Shown: positions 50,193 to 58,007 of the stretch, piece after piece
Layout: every line of letters starts with the position of its first letter
Position numbering within the stretch: the stretch's first letter is position 1
Origin: Kordiimonadales bacterium
GTDB taxonomy: Bacteria; Pseudomonadota; Alphaproteobacteria; Sphingomonadales; Kordiimonadaceae
DNA length: 58,007 bases
Direction of reading: 5' to 3'
Assembly: GCA_002401685.1 (NCBI GenBank)
Contig: NVTU01000016.1
Location: forward strand, 1 to 58,007
Translations under genes and position numbers: made by a program
Notes under the pieces: generated by a model
Database searches by the model: none
The model's input: the letters and a program-made list of their open reading frames with translations, nothing else
Told to the model about the DNA's origin: nothing

Positions 50193-50762
50193 ATGTCCGA
50201 AGCCGCATCTTTACATCCTAGCAAATTTTCCTTGATTAGCGTCCCTGATGCGCTGGATCTTGAAATTGAGTTTTCCGGCCCTGAAGGTGTCGGCTGTTTG
50301 CAAGCCACGCAGCAAGAGATCATTGAAGCCTCCGTGGTGAGCGCGCTTGGTGCAGGCATTAGTGGTCCGCTACCGCCTGCTGAAATTTTTGTCCAGCTCG
50401 TGGATGACGACAAGAGCCATGGACTAAATCAAGAATACAGAGGTAAAGAAAAACCAACAAATGTGTTGTCCTTCCCTGGCGTTGAGCCCGATGATTTGCC
50501 AGATATGTTGAAGCAAGCTGCGCAAGGCGGGCCTCCAGTTTTGCTGGGCGATCTGGTGATAGCTTCTTCTGTCGTGGCCGCAGAGGCAGAAGAGCAAAAT
50601 AAGTCATTCGGTGACCATTTAGCGCATTTGACCGTACACGGGGTTTTACATTTGCTCGGTTATGACCATATGGAAGAAGATGCTGCGAATGAAATGGAAG
50701 AATTGGAACGCTCAATATTAAGTACGCTAGGAATATCAGACCCCTACGAGGCAGAAAGCTAG
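50193..50762 (+). CDS. ybeY: Endoribonuclease/rRNA maturation factor YbeY
   Basis: 189 residues. The zinc-binding HxxxHxxxxxH motif is in [18 protein letters not shown], and the substrate-facing region is [18 protein letters not shown]. It takes part in 16S rRNA 3'-end processing and ribosome quality control. It is flanked by phoH and tlyC with gaps of 9 and 1 bp, so the set is an operon. Confidence 0.96.
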   Translation: MSEAASLHPSKFSLISVPDALDLEIEFSGPEGVGCLQATQQEIIEASVVSALGAGISGPLPPAEIFVQLVDDDKSHGLNQEYRGKEKPTNVLSFPGVEPDDLPDMLKQAAQGGPPVLLGDLVIASSVVAAEAEEQNKSFGDHLAHLTVHGVLHLLGYDHMEEDAANEMEELERSILSTLGISDPYEAES

Positions 50763-50763
50763 A

Positions 50764-51663
50764 ATGGTAGATCAACACAAAGAAGTTGATGCTGGGTTTT
50801 GGCAACGCGTGAAAGAGTTTTTTGCGGGCAAGCAAGCCGAGGTCTCACTCCGGGAAAGCTTGGAGGAAGCGCTCGAAGAGCACGAAGAAGATACGCGTAG
50901 GCCAGCCCTCGGCGCTGATGAGCGCGAGATGCTCTTTAACGTGCTTGAATACGGTATACTTCGCGTTCACGATGTTATGGTACCGAGAGCGGATATAGTG
51001 GCCGTGCCACAAGACTCTAGCTTCGCCGAGATGATTAAAATTTTCGCTGGAGCGGCCCATTCCCGAATGCCGGTTTACCGCGAAAACCTGGATGACGTTC
51101 AAGGCATGGTCCATGTGAAAGATGCGCTAAAGGTGGTTGCAGAGGGTATCGATACTTCTGACTTCACTATTAAAAGTATCCAGCGGTCCGTACTGCATGT
51201 ACCGCCCTCCATGAAAGTCGTTGAACTTTTGAACCGAATGAGACGGGGCCGTACGCATATGGCTGTGGTGATCGACGAATACGGTGGCACGGACGGCTTG
51301 GTGACAGTTGAAGACATCGTAGAGGAAGTCATCGGAGAAATTGAAGACGAACACGACGAAGTTGAAGCGCCAGACCTCGTGAGGTTGGCCGGCGGAGGAT
51401 TTGATGCTGATGCTAGGCTTGAGATTGAGGAACTGGAGGATGCCTTGGGTGTCAGTCTGCTTTCTAATGAGCCGCCAGATACAGTTGATACACTTGGTGG
51501 GTTGGTTTTTGCTTTAGCGGGTTGCGTCCCTGAAATTGGCGAGGTAGTCCTGCATGATAGTGGATATGCTTTTGAAGTTGTGGATGCAGATCCGCGACGT
51601 ATCCAAAAAGTGAGAATACATTTACCCTTAAGAGAGCAATCGAGCAACCATGCCCCAAAATGA
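50764..51663 (+). CDS. CorC/TlyC-like CBS-domain protein
   Basis: 299 residues without membrane helices: two CBS domains (MVPRADIVAVPQDSSFAEMI through HVKDALKVV, and SMKVVELLNRMRRGRTHMAVV through EDIVEEVIGEI) followed by the CorC/HlyC-associated domain (DADARLEIEELEDALGVSL). Relatives are magnesium-efflux accessory proteins or have been called haemolysins. Its last 14 bp overlap lnt. Confidence 0.93.
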   Translation: MVDQHKEVDAGFWQRVKEFFAGKQAEVSLRESLEEALEEHEEDTRRPALGADEREMLFNVLEYGILRVHDVMVPRADIVAVPQDSSFAEMIKIFAGAAHSRMPVYRENLDDVQGMVHVKDALKVVAEGIDTSDFTIKSIQRSVLHVPPSMKVVELLNRMRRGRTHMAVVIDEYGGTDGLVTVEDIVEEVIGEIEDEHDEVEAPDLVRLAGGGFDADARLEIEELEDALGVSLLSNEPPDTVDTLGGLVFALAGCVPEIGEVVLHDSGYAFEVVDADPRRIQKVRIHLPLREQSSNHAPK

Positions 51664-53263
51664 CCAGAACGGTTTCCTGCATAACGGTTTGCTCGGTGTT
51701 TTAGCGTGGCTGGAGGCCAAAGGCCGTTTTGGTATCCCGGCGTTTTGTTTTCTGGTTGGTGGCCTGCTGTCTTTTGCCGTGTCGCCGTATAATTTTTTTC
51801 CGGTCATCTTTATTTCAATTCCACTGTCGCTGGCGTTGGTTTCAACGGCCCGAAGCTCATCAGCAGCGTTTGGGCGCGGTTGGTGGGTTGGTTTTGGATT
51901 CTTTGTGCTCAGCCTGTCGTGGATTGGGCATTCTTTCACGCAGCAGGATCAGGTTCCAGCCTTTTTGGCACCGTTTGCAATGGCCGCTCTCAGCGGGACA
52001 TTAGCGCTGTATGTTGCTGCTAGCTTCTGGGTAACGCGGTGCCTTAAGGTAACGGGCATTGCGCGTGTGTTTGTTTTCGCCGCTGCATGGACACTGTTTG
52101 AAGTATCGCGTGGTACGTGGTTTTTTGACGGGTTCCCCTGGAACCTTGTTGGCTCGCTGTGGGCTGAATGGAACTATATGGCGCAAGGCGCTTACTGGTT
52201 CAGTGTGTACGGGCTATCGTTCCTCACCGTTTTAGGTGCCGGAAGTTTAGCGCTTTTTTTCGAGTCTAAAATCGGGAGACAGCAGCTTATTAGCGGGCTG
52301 GTTTGTTTTTTGATATTTCCGGCGCTTTGGGTGGCTGGGTATCAGCGGGTTGCCGATGTTGAAACGGCTTTTCATCTGAATGTCAGCATGCGCCTTGTGC
52401 AAGGCAACATAAAGCAGATCGAAAAATGGAGGCCGCACCTGATTGATGATCATTTCAATAATCACATGCAATTGTCGCGCGGCTCTAGTAGCAAGGCGAA
52501 GAATATCAAATTGCTCATCTGGCCTGAAGATGCTGTTGAGCAGGTGACTTTTGACCGCGAAGGGTCAATCCCGCGCTGGCGCATATCAAGACTGCTTGAA
52601 TACGGAAATTACGCTATTATCGGGGCGTCGCGATTCGAGCAGAAAGACCGTCGCCGGAAATATTACAACAGTATGTTTGCGCTGAACTCAAAGGGCGATA
52701 TTTACGCGCGTTACGACAAAAACCATTTGGTACCGTTCGGGGAATATACTCCCGCGACAAGTCTGCTCGAAGCAATTGGCTTGCGGCAGCTCGTGGGACT
52801 AGGGTCTTTTTACGAAGGCACAAAAAGAAAGCCGATTCGGTTGCCTGGAGTCCCTGCCTTTATTCCGCTAATCTGCTACGAAAGTATTTTCCCGGGCGAG
52901 GTTTTTGCACCTGGTGAGCGGCCTCAGTGGATTCTTAATATCAGCAATGATGCCTGGTTTGGATTAACAAGCGGGCCGTACCAACATTTGGCGCTTGCCC
53001 GACTGCGCGCAGTAGAGGAAGGCTTGCCTTTGGTGCGTTCAACAAGTTCAGGCATCAGTACTGTGATTGATGGCTATGGCCGCACAATGACTTCTCTTGG
53101 GGTCAATAGACGCGGGACAGTGGAAAGCCCTCTTCCGAGGGCGCTGGGAAAACCACTTGTTGCAACAAGCACACGTATCTTGGCTGTGTTATTCTTGTCC
53201 GCGGGCATTTTACTCTTTTTCCTAATTCAGTGTGTCCGGCAACTAAGGGCACGTAAAGTTTGA
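51650..53263 (+). CDS. lnt: Apolipoprotein N-acyltransferase
   Basis: 537 residues: about eight membrane segments in the first 220 and near the C-terminus, and a nitrilase-like periplasmic domain. The catalytic triad is visible as Glu in LIWPEDAVEQ, Lys in YDKNHLVPFGEY and Cys in PLICYESIFPG. It adds the third acyl chain to outer-membrane lipoproteins. The start ATG overlaps the tlyC end. Confidence 0.95.
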   Translation: MPQNDQNGFLHNGLLGVLAWLEAKGRFGIPAFCFLVGGLLSFAVSPYNFFPVIFISIPLSLALVSTARSSSAAFGRGWWVGFGFFVLSLSWIGHSFTQQDQVPAFLAPFAMAALSGTLALYVAASFWVTRCLKVTGIARVFVFAAAWTLFEVSRGTWFFDGFPWNLVGSLWAEWNYMAQGAYWFSVYGLSFLTVLGAGSLALFFESKIGRQQLISGLVCFLIFPALWVAGYQRVADVETAFHLNVSMRLVQGNIKQIEKWRPHLIDDHFNNHMQLSRGSSSKAKNIKLLIWPEDAVEQVTFDREGSIPRWRISRLLEYGNYAIIGASRFEQKDRRRKYYNSMFALNSKGDIYARYDKNHLVPFGEYTPATSLLEAIGLRQLVGLGSFYEGTKRKPIRLPGVPAFIPLICYESIFPGEVFAPGERPQWILNISNDAWFGLTSGPYQHLALARLRAVEEGLPLVRSTSSGISTVIDGYGRTMTSLGVNRRGTVESPLPRALGKPLVATSTRILAVLFLSAGILLFFLIQCVRQLRARKV

Positions 53264-53342
53264 AGTCTTTGATGGGCCAAATGCCTGGGCTGGTACAGCA
53301 GAGGGCTTGAGCTCTTCGCTATTCTAAGATATAGGGTCGCGC

Positions 53343-54065
53343 ATGACCGATCATGATCACAAAAAACGAGATGACTGCCCGCCAGAACAACGGTTTTTTG
53401 GCAGGCGTAAGGGAAAGACACTTTCCCCCCGCCAATATAGCCTTGTAGATAGAATGATGCCCGAGATTGGCGTTGTGCTGCCGGGTGGAAGCGGAGCGCC
53501 TTTCGTCCCAAGCGATATGTATAGCACGCCAAAAACTAAAATCTGGCTCGAGATCGGTTTTGGCAAGGGCGAGCATATTGCGTGGCAAGCCAAAGCAAAC
53601 CCAGAGATAGGATTGATCGGGTGTGAACCTTATCTCAACGGTGTGGTCGGACTTTTGCAGCACATCGATGAAGGTGAAATTGACAATATACGAGTGTATG
53701 GCGACGATGCTCGGCATGTTATTCGTGCGTTGCCGGATGCGTCTGTCGAGCGGGTGTTCTTGTTACACCCAGATCCTTGGCCGAAGAAAAAGCACGCCAA
53801 GCGGCGGTTTGTTAATCCAGCAAACCTTGATGATATTGCCCGCATTCTTAAAGACGGTGGGGAATTTAGGGTGGGTACGGACCATCCGCTTTACCGCGAA
53901 TGGACATCTATCCAAATGACTGCACGTAGTGATTTCTTGTGGTTGGCTGAAGGCCCGCAGGACTGGCTCGTTCGGCCAGACGATTGGCCCGAGACTCGCT
54001 ATGAGGCAAAAGCACTGGAAGGGAAGGCTACATACTTCCGTTTTGCCCGTGTTGCTCGCTCCTAA
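53343..54065 (+). CDS. trmB: tRNA (guanine-N7-)-methyltransferase
   Basis: 240 residues: SAM-binding LEIGFGKGEHIAWQ, VYGDDARHVI and the family signature LLHPDPWPKKKHAKRRFVN. It methylates G46 in the tRNA variable loop. In many Alphaproteobacteria metK lies between lnt and trmB; here they are 79 bp apart with no gene between. Confidence 0.95.
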   Translation: MTDHDHKKRDDCPPEQRFFGRRKGKTLSPRQYSLVDRMMPEIGVVLPGGSGAPFVPSDMYSTPKTKIWLEIGFGKGEHIAWQAKANPEIGLIGCEPYLNGVVGLLQHIDEGEIDNIRVYGDDARHVIRALPDASVERVFLLHPDPWPKKKHAKRRFVNPANLDDIARILKDGGEFRVGTDHPLYREWTSIQMTARSDFLWLAEGPQDWLVRPDDWPETRYEAKALEGKATYFRFARVARS

Positions 54066-54164
54066 CTATCTCAAAAAACAGCTGTTTCGGCAGGGACTGC
54101 AAGTGGCAGCTTAGGCCAAGCTCTGCCTTGTTTTCCGGCGATTTAAAAACTTGTGTTTTAGGCC

Positions 54165-54193
54165 TTGCCCCGCCCCGGTCTTGACTGTATATA
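54165..54193 (+). promoter_or_regulatory. Candidate promoter of the rimP-nusA-infB operon
   Basis: TTGCCC (54165-54170) and TATATA (54188-54193) are 17 bp apart, about 150 bp before rimP. A second hexamer TTGACT at 54181 overlaps and is less well placed. Confidence 0.5.
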
Positions 54194-54231
54194 GAGGCCA
54201 CTTCTCCTAGAGTATTAGCACTTATTCAGGA

Positions 54232-54247
54232 GTGGGCCTCGGCCCAC
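54232..54247 (+). ncRNA. GC-rich hairpin in the rimP mRNA leader
   Basis: GTGGGCC (54232-54238) and GGCCCAC (54241-54247) pair perfectly around TC. The hairpin lies between the promoter and rimP. It may belong to the structured leaders known before rimP-nusA operons, but the rest of a consensus was not checked; no T run follows, so it is not an ordinary terminator. Confidence 0.5.
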
Positions 54248-54338
54248 AGCCGCGATAACTCACATCTAGAGTTTGGCTTCCAGTGTAAGATTGCGCCTAA
54301 CTGGCATACAAAAAGAGAAGCGTGAAAGGACGAAACCA

Positions 54339-54851
54339 TTGAGTGATGACGTAGGGCATATTACAGCGATTGTTGAAGCAACTGTAGAGTCGCTTGGCTT
54401 TGAGCTTGTGCGCGTTACGTACGGTGGCGGCCGTAAACCGACCTTGCAGATTATGGCTGAGCGCCCAGACGGTACCATGTCGCTTGAGGACTGCGCGACA
54501 TTGTCGCGCGAGGTGTCGTTGTTGCTTGATGTGGAAGACCCGCTTGTTGAGCAGTATCTGCTGGAAGTGAGTTCACCTGGTATCGATCGGCCATTGACGC
54601 GCCCGAAGGATTTCGAGCGTTGGGTTGGTTTTGAAGTTAAGGCCGAGATGAATACAACAATCGACAGCCGTAGGCGCTTTCGCGGCAAGCTGATGTCTTT
54701 TGACGGCGAAACAATTGTTTTGAAAACAGAAGACGGTGAGCAGGCGCTTATCTACTCGGACCTTTCCAAGGCAAAATTGATTTTGACAGACGAATTACTT
54801 GAGGCGGTCCAGAAGAAGGATGCGGCTCAAACAACGGAAGACCCAAGTTAA
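54339..54851 (+). CDS. rimP: Ribosome maturation factor RimP
   Basis: 170 residues from TTG at 54339, with AAGGA about 9 nt upstream. This start matches the family N-terminus; the frame open from 54273 adds 22 basic residues. Core features are VEATVESLGFELVRVTYGG, LEDCATLSREVSLLLDVEDP and YLLEVSSPGIDRPLTRPKDF. It aids 30S subunit assembly. It opens the rimP-nusA-ylxR-infB operon. Confidence 0.95.
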   Translation: MSDDVGHITAIVEATVESLGFELVRVTYGGGRKPTLQIMAERPDGTMSLEDCATLSREVSLLLDVEDPLVEQYLLEVSSPGIDRPLTRPKDFERWVGFEVKAEMNTTIDSRRRFRGKLMSFDGETIVLKTEDGEQALIYSDLSKAKLILTDELLEAVQKKDAAQTTEDPS

Positions 54852-54973
54852 ACAGCGTATGTTGTTGGTGTGGTTCTGACGAAGACGAAAAACGGGACGG
54901 CTATTTTAAAGCCGATGAATTTAGGGTTTGCCCACGATTAGGCATGGCCCGGGACGCAACGGAGTGAAATCAG

Positions 54974-56653
54974 ATGGCATCTGCTATCAGTGCAAATAGG
55001 CTCGAACTGCTGCAAATCGCTGAGCTGGTGGCTCGCGAAAAGTCAATCGATCAGGATATTGTTCTTGAGGCGATGGAAGAGGCAATTCAGAAGGCCGCGC
55101 GTATCAAGTATGGTGCTGAGAACGAAATTCGTGCTCAGATCGATAAAACAAACGGTGATATCCGGTTGTTCCGTGTGCTTGAAGTTGTCGAGGAAGTAGA
55201 AGAGCCTGCGGTTCAGATCTCTGTAGAAGATGCACAAAAAGACAAGCCTGATGCTGTCGTTGGTGATTTTCTTGCCTCCAGTCTACCGCCTATGGAGTTT
55301 GGCCGTATTGCTGCGCAAACTGCTAAGCAGGTTATTGTGCAGAAGGTACGCGATGCCGAGCGAGAGCGGCACTATAACGATTATAAAGACCGAGTCGGCG
55401 AGATTGTTACCGGCCTTGTGAAGCGTGTAGAATATGGCAATGTTATTGTTGATCTTGGCCGCGCTGAAGCCGTGATGCGCCGCGATCAGGTGATCCCGCG
55501 TGAGCATATTCGCCAGAACGAACGCATCCGTGGTTTCATTTATGATGTGCGCCGCGAGAACCGTGGCCCTCAGATTTTCATGTCCCGCACGAAAACGGAT
55601 TTCATGGGTGCGCTTTTTGCGCAGGAAGTTCCTGAAATTTACGACCGTATCATTGAGATCCGGTCGGTAGCGCGTGATCCTGGTAGTCGTGCGAAAATTG
55701 CTGTTTTCTCTAACGAAGGCGCTATCGACCCAGTTGGCGCATGTGTTGGTATGCGTGGTAGTCGTGTGCAAGCCGTTGTTAATGAGCTGCAGGGCGAAAA
55801 AATCGATATTATTCCGTGGTCCCCTGATGTGGCGTCCTTCATTGTAAACGCGCTGCAGCCTGCAGAAGTTACCAAAGTGGTAATGGACGAAGAGCGTAGC
55901 CGTGTTGAAGTTGTGGTGCCTGACGATCAGTTGTCCTTGGCAATTGGTCGCCGCGGTCAGAATGTGCGGCTTGCGAGCCAGCTTACCGGCTGGACGATCG
56001 ACATTATGACCGAAGCCGAAGAAAGCGAACGCCGCCAGGAAGAGTTCCTGTCGCAGAGTAAAGCGTTTGTTGACGGTTTGGATGTTGACGAAACGTTGGC
56101 GCACTTGTTGGTGGCTGAAGGTTTCTCTTCTTTGGAAGAAATTGCCTATGTTGAGCCTGAAGAACTGCTTGCGGTAGAGGGCTTTGAAGAAGAGCTGGTT
56201 GGTGAACTTCAGAAGCGTGCGAATGACCATATGCAGGCTGCTGCAGTTGCCGCTGACGAAAAGCGGAAAGAGATTGGCGTTAAGGACGAGCTTGCAGAAG
56301 TTGAAGGCCTGACGCCACAAATGCTAGTAGCACTCGGCGAAGACGAAGTGAAAACTTTGGAAGATTTCGCTGGCTGTGCCGCTGATGAGCTTACAAGTAA
56401 GGAAGACGGCATATTGCGCGCTTTCCCTCTGACGCAGGACGATGCCAGTGTCATGGTTATGACCGCGCGGGTTGCGCTTGGCTGGTTGACGGCGGAAGAG
56501 GCTTTTGGCGGCGGTGATACTGAAGACGCTGCTGAAAGTGAAGAAGCTGAAGCTGGTGCAGAAGGTGAAGAAACTGTTGCGGAAGCAGTAGAAGAAGCGC
56601 CGGCAGAAGAAGCGCCGGCAGAAGTAGTCGCAGACGAGAGTGCTGCAGAGTAG
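54974..56653 (+). CDS. nusA: Transcription termination/antitermination factor NusA
   Basis: 559 residues: an N-terminal RNA-polymerase-binding domain, an S1 domain (VGEIVTGLVKRVEYGNVIVD), two KH domains (VGACVGMRGSRVQAVVNELQ and LSLAIGRRGQNVRLASQLTG), then two helical repeats and a Glu/Ala-rich acidic tail of about 45 residues. The tail is longer and more acidic than in E. coli but is usual in Alphaproteobacteria. Confidence 0.97.
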   Translation: MASAISANRLELLQIAELVAREKSIDQDIVLEAMEEAIQKAARIKYGAENEIRAQIDKTNGDIRLFRVLEVVEEVEEPAVQISVEDAQKDKPDAVVGDFLASSLPPMEFGRIAAQTAKQVIVQKVRDAERERHYNDYKDRVGEIVTGLVKRVEYGNVIVDLGRAEAVMRRDQVIPREHIRQNERIRGFIYDVRRENRGPQIFMSRTKTDFMGALFAQEVPEIYDRIIEIRSVARDPGSRAKIAVFSNEGAIDPVGACVGMRGSRVQAVVNELQGEKIDIIPWSPDVASFIVNALQPAEVTKVVMDEERSRVEVVVPDDQLSLAIGRRGQNVRLASQLTGWTIDIMTEAEESERRQEEFLSQSKAFVDGLDVDETLAHLLVAEGFSSLEEIAYVEPEELLAVEGFEEELVGELQKRANDHMQAAAVAADEKRKEIGVKDELAEVEGLTPQMLVALGEDEVKTLEDFAGCAADELTSKEDGILRAFPLTQDDASVMVMTARVALGWLTAEEAFGGGDTEDAAESEEAEAGAEGEETVAEAVEEAPAEEAPAEVVADESAAE

Positions 56654-56678
56654 TTGGGCCTGTAGTTAGGGGTACGTT

Positions 56679-57341
56679 ATGGCGGACGGTGAAAAACCAG
56701 AAACTGACGATCCTAAGGTTCAGCACTTTAAGCAGCAAACGCCTGAGCGGCGCTGTGTGTTAACAAAGGCGGCCGAACCGATTGAAAAAATGGTTCGGTT
56801 GGCGCATGCCCCAGACGGAACATTGGTTCCTGATGTGGCTGGTCGGCTTCCTGGGCGCGGTGTCTATGTAACCGCCGAACGGGAAGCGATAGAAGTTGCG
56901 GTAAAGAAAAAACTTTTCTCACGCGGCTTTAAGACCCAAGTAACGATGCCAGAGGGATTGGCAGATGAGGTTGAGCGGCAGATTCTACGTCGCTTGGTCG
57001 AATTGCTCAGTCTGGCGCGTAAGTCAGGGGCGGCAGTTGGTGGCTATGAAAAAGTCAAAGACTGGCTGTCCAAAGAAGAGGCCCAAGTGCTGATACAGGC
57101 CGTAGATGGGTCCGGGCGTGGCAAGTCAAAATTGAGCACGCCACACCTTGGTAGCTATATCGGCTGCCTGACCGCAGATGAACTAGGCATGGCTTTTGGC
57201 CGCGAAACTGTGATACATGCAGCGCTCGCCTCTGGTGGACTCAGCAAACGTGTTGTAGAGGAAGCGCAGCGACTGCGGGGTATGCGTAAAACAGTGGGCG
57301 GCACGGCCGCACAGAAGGATACAAATCTTAATGAGCGATAG
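56679..57341 (+). CDS. YlxR/DUF448 RNA-binding protein with L7Ae-like C-terminus
   Basis: 220 residues. The DUF448 domain is RRCVLTKAAEPIEKMVRLAH with GRLPGRGVYVTAERE; the C-terminal half (LLSLARKSGAAVGGYEKVKD onward) resembles L7Ae/L30e-type RNA binders. This two-domain form is normal in Alphaproteobacteria. The gene lies between nusA and infB and its last 11 bp overlap infB. Confidence 0.92.
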   Translation: MADGEKPETDDPKVQHFKQQTPERRCVLTKAAEPIEKMVRLAHAPDGTLVPDVAGRLPGRGVYVTAEREAIEVAVKKKLFSRGFKTQVTMPEGLADEVERQILRRLVELLSLARKSGAAVGGYEKVKDWLSKEEAQVLIQAVDGSGRGKSKLSTPHLGSYIGCLTADELGMAFGRETVIHAALASGGLSKRVVEEAQRLRGMRKTVGGTAAQKDTNLNER

Positions 57342-58007
57342 TGACGGCAAAAAGACTTTGGGTCTTCGTGGCGGGGCCCGGCCTGGGAACGTGAAACAGA
57401 GTTTCAGCCATGGCCGGACCAAGAGTGTCGTGGTGGAAACCAAGCGCAAGCGCGTAGTGATCCCCAAGCCGGGTGCCGGCCGGGGTGGATCGAGTGCAAT
57501 GCCTGTTGGTGATCCGTCACGTCGGCCCGCTGGTATCACCGATGTAGAGATGGCCCGCCGATTGAAGGCGGTACAGCTTGCCAAGGCGCGTGAAGCGGAA
57601 GATAACGCCAAGCGCGCAGCTGAAGAAAAAGAACGCGAAGAAAGCCGCACGCGTCGCCGTGCGGAAATGGAGCTGAAGGAACGCGAACAGCGTGAAGCTG
57701 AAGAGCGCGCCAAAGCGAAGGTTGAAGAGGCCGAGCGCAAGAAGCGCGAAGCCGAAGTGGCAGCCGAACGTGCTGCGGCTGTTCCTGCTGAGAAAAAACC
57801 TTCTACTGCTGCACCGCGGACAGCGAATTTTGGGCGCCCGGCGCCTGCGGCTACACCGCGCAAATCTGACCGCGAGCGCGATCAGCGCCAGAACCGTGGC
57901 AAAGGTCCAACCGACAGCCGTCGCTCGGGCAAGCTGACTTTGGGTCAAGCCACTGGTGGTGCCGGTAACCGTCACCGTTCCATGGCGTCGATGAAGCGTA
58001 AGCAAGA
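57331..58007 (+). CDS. infB: Translation initiation factor IF-2, N-terminal part (cut by window)
   Basis: About 225 codons of the N-terminal region: LGLRGGARPGNVKQSFSHGR and VVVETKRKRVVIPKPGAG form the usual alphaproteobacterial IF-2 start, followed by a long charged Glu/Arg/Ala helix. The GTPase domain lies beyond the window. ATG at 57331 overlaps the previous gene by 11 bp, so translation is coupled. Confidence 0.95.
   Translation, partial: MSDSDGKKTLGLRGGARPGNVKQSFSHGRTKSVVVETKRKRVVIPKPGAGRGGSSAMPVGDPSRRPAGITDVEMARRLKAVQLAKAREAEDNAKRAAEEKEREESRTRRRAEMELKEREQREAEERAKAKVEEAERKKREAEVAAERAAAVPAEKKPSTAAPRTANFGRPAPAATPRKSDRERDQRQNRGKGPTDSRRSGKLTLGQATGGAGNRHRSMASMKRKQ

Noticed and set aside
55283..56320. 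345-codon minus-strand frame
   Set aside because: It lies wholly opposite nusA; its composition reflects the complement of the NusA codons.
57183..58005. Long minus-strand frames of 162-226 codons
   Set aside because: They are antisense to ylxR and infB and consist of low-complexity Arg/Ser/Phe sequence.
1..58007. CRISPR arrays, insertion sequences, prophage or integrase genes
   Set aside because: No regularly spaced repeats, transposase motifs or phage structural genes were seen.

Overview
The window looks like chromosomal DNA of an alphaproteobacterium with moderate GC. The run fur - plsC - miaB - phoH - ybeY - tlyC - lnt - trmB - rimP - nusA - ylxR - infB at 46-58 kb, the MmcB, DUF3126, MucR and RegB/RegA families, and a GTTC-N7-GTTC SOS box all point there. 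A Kordiimonadales-like lineage is a guess from the mixture of families. No rRNA, tRNA, CRISPR array, insertion sequence or prophage was seen.

Layout: (1) 1-6.4 kb: a minus-strand operon for a TauABC/SsuABC-type ABC importer, an FAD oxidoreductase and a class III CoA transferase, divergent from a LysR regulator; probably uptake and catabolism of an unidentified organic acid. (2) 7.5-15.4 kb: an envelope module made of a YbbAP-like FtsX-type ABC transporter, an OmpR/PhoB-type two-component system, a secreted alpha/beta hydrolase and two CPBP membrane proteases. Four promoters here share an 11-bp direct repeat placed exactly 10 nt from the -10 box, so these units look like one regulon of the local response regulator. 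(3) 15.5-21.6 kb: LysR, VOC protein, an NsrR-like Rrf2 regulator, a glycosyltransferase, a truncated haemoglobin, small membrane/DUF proteins and an Hpt protein. (4) 21.6-26.7 kb: mmcB under an SOS box, then three c-di-GMP-themed proteins: a sensor with an HD-GYP domain that has lost its HD residues, a LapG-like periplasmic cysteine protease, and a soluble protein with an EAL-like domain lacking the catalytic motifs. (5) 26.7-31.5 kb: RegB/RegA redox regulators, ankyrin protein, SCO1/SenC, UPF0260, YgjP-like metallopeptidase. (6) 31.5-37.6 kb: DUF6165 and two tandemly duplicated TPR/glycosyltransferase-like giants, one with an added methyltransferase. (7) 37.8-45 kb: group III truncated haemoglobin with an NsrR-box-like operator, PBP1A, TetR regulator, Nfu-type Fe-S scaffold, polysaccharide deacetylase, RutE-like nitroreductase, tsaB, rimI. 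(8) 45-58 kb: TusA-like protein, MucR, then the conserved housekeeping run into infB, which is cut by the window end.

The observations most worth following are the PhoB-like regulon in region 2, the degenerate c-di-GMP cluster in region 4, the NO-response link between the NsrR-like regulator (17.9 kb) and the haemoglobin at 38 kb, and the tandem duplication in region 6, which includes the upstream DNA. All calls come from reading the sequence; no database search was run.
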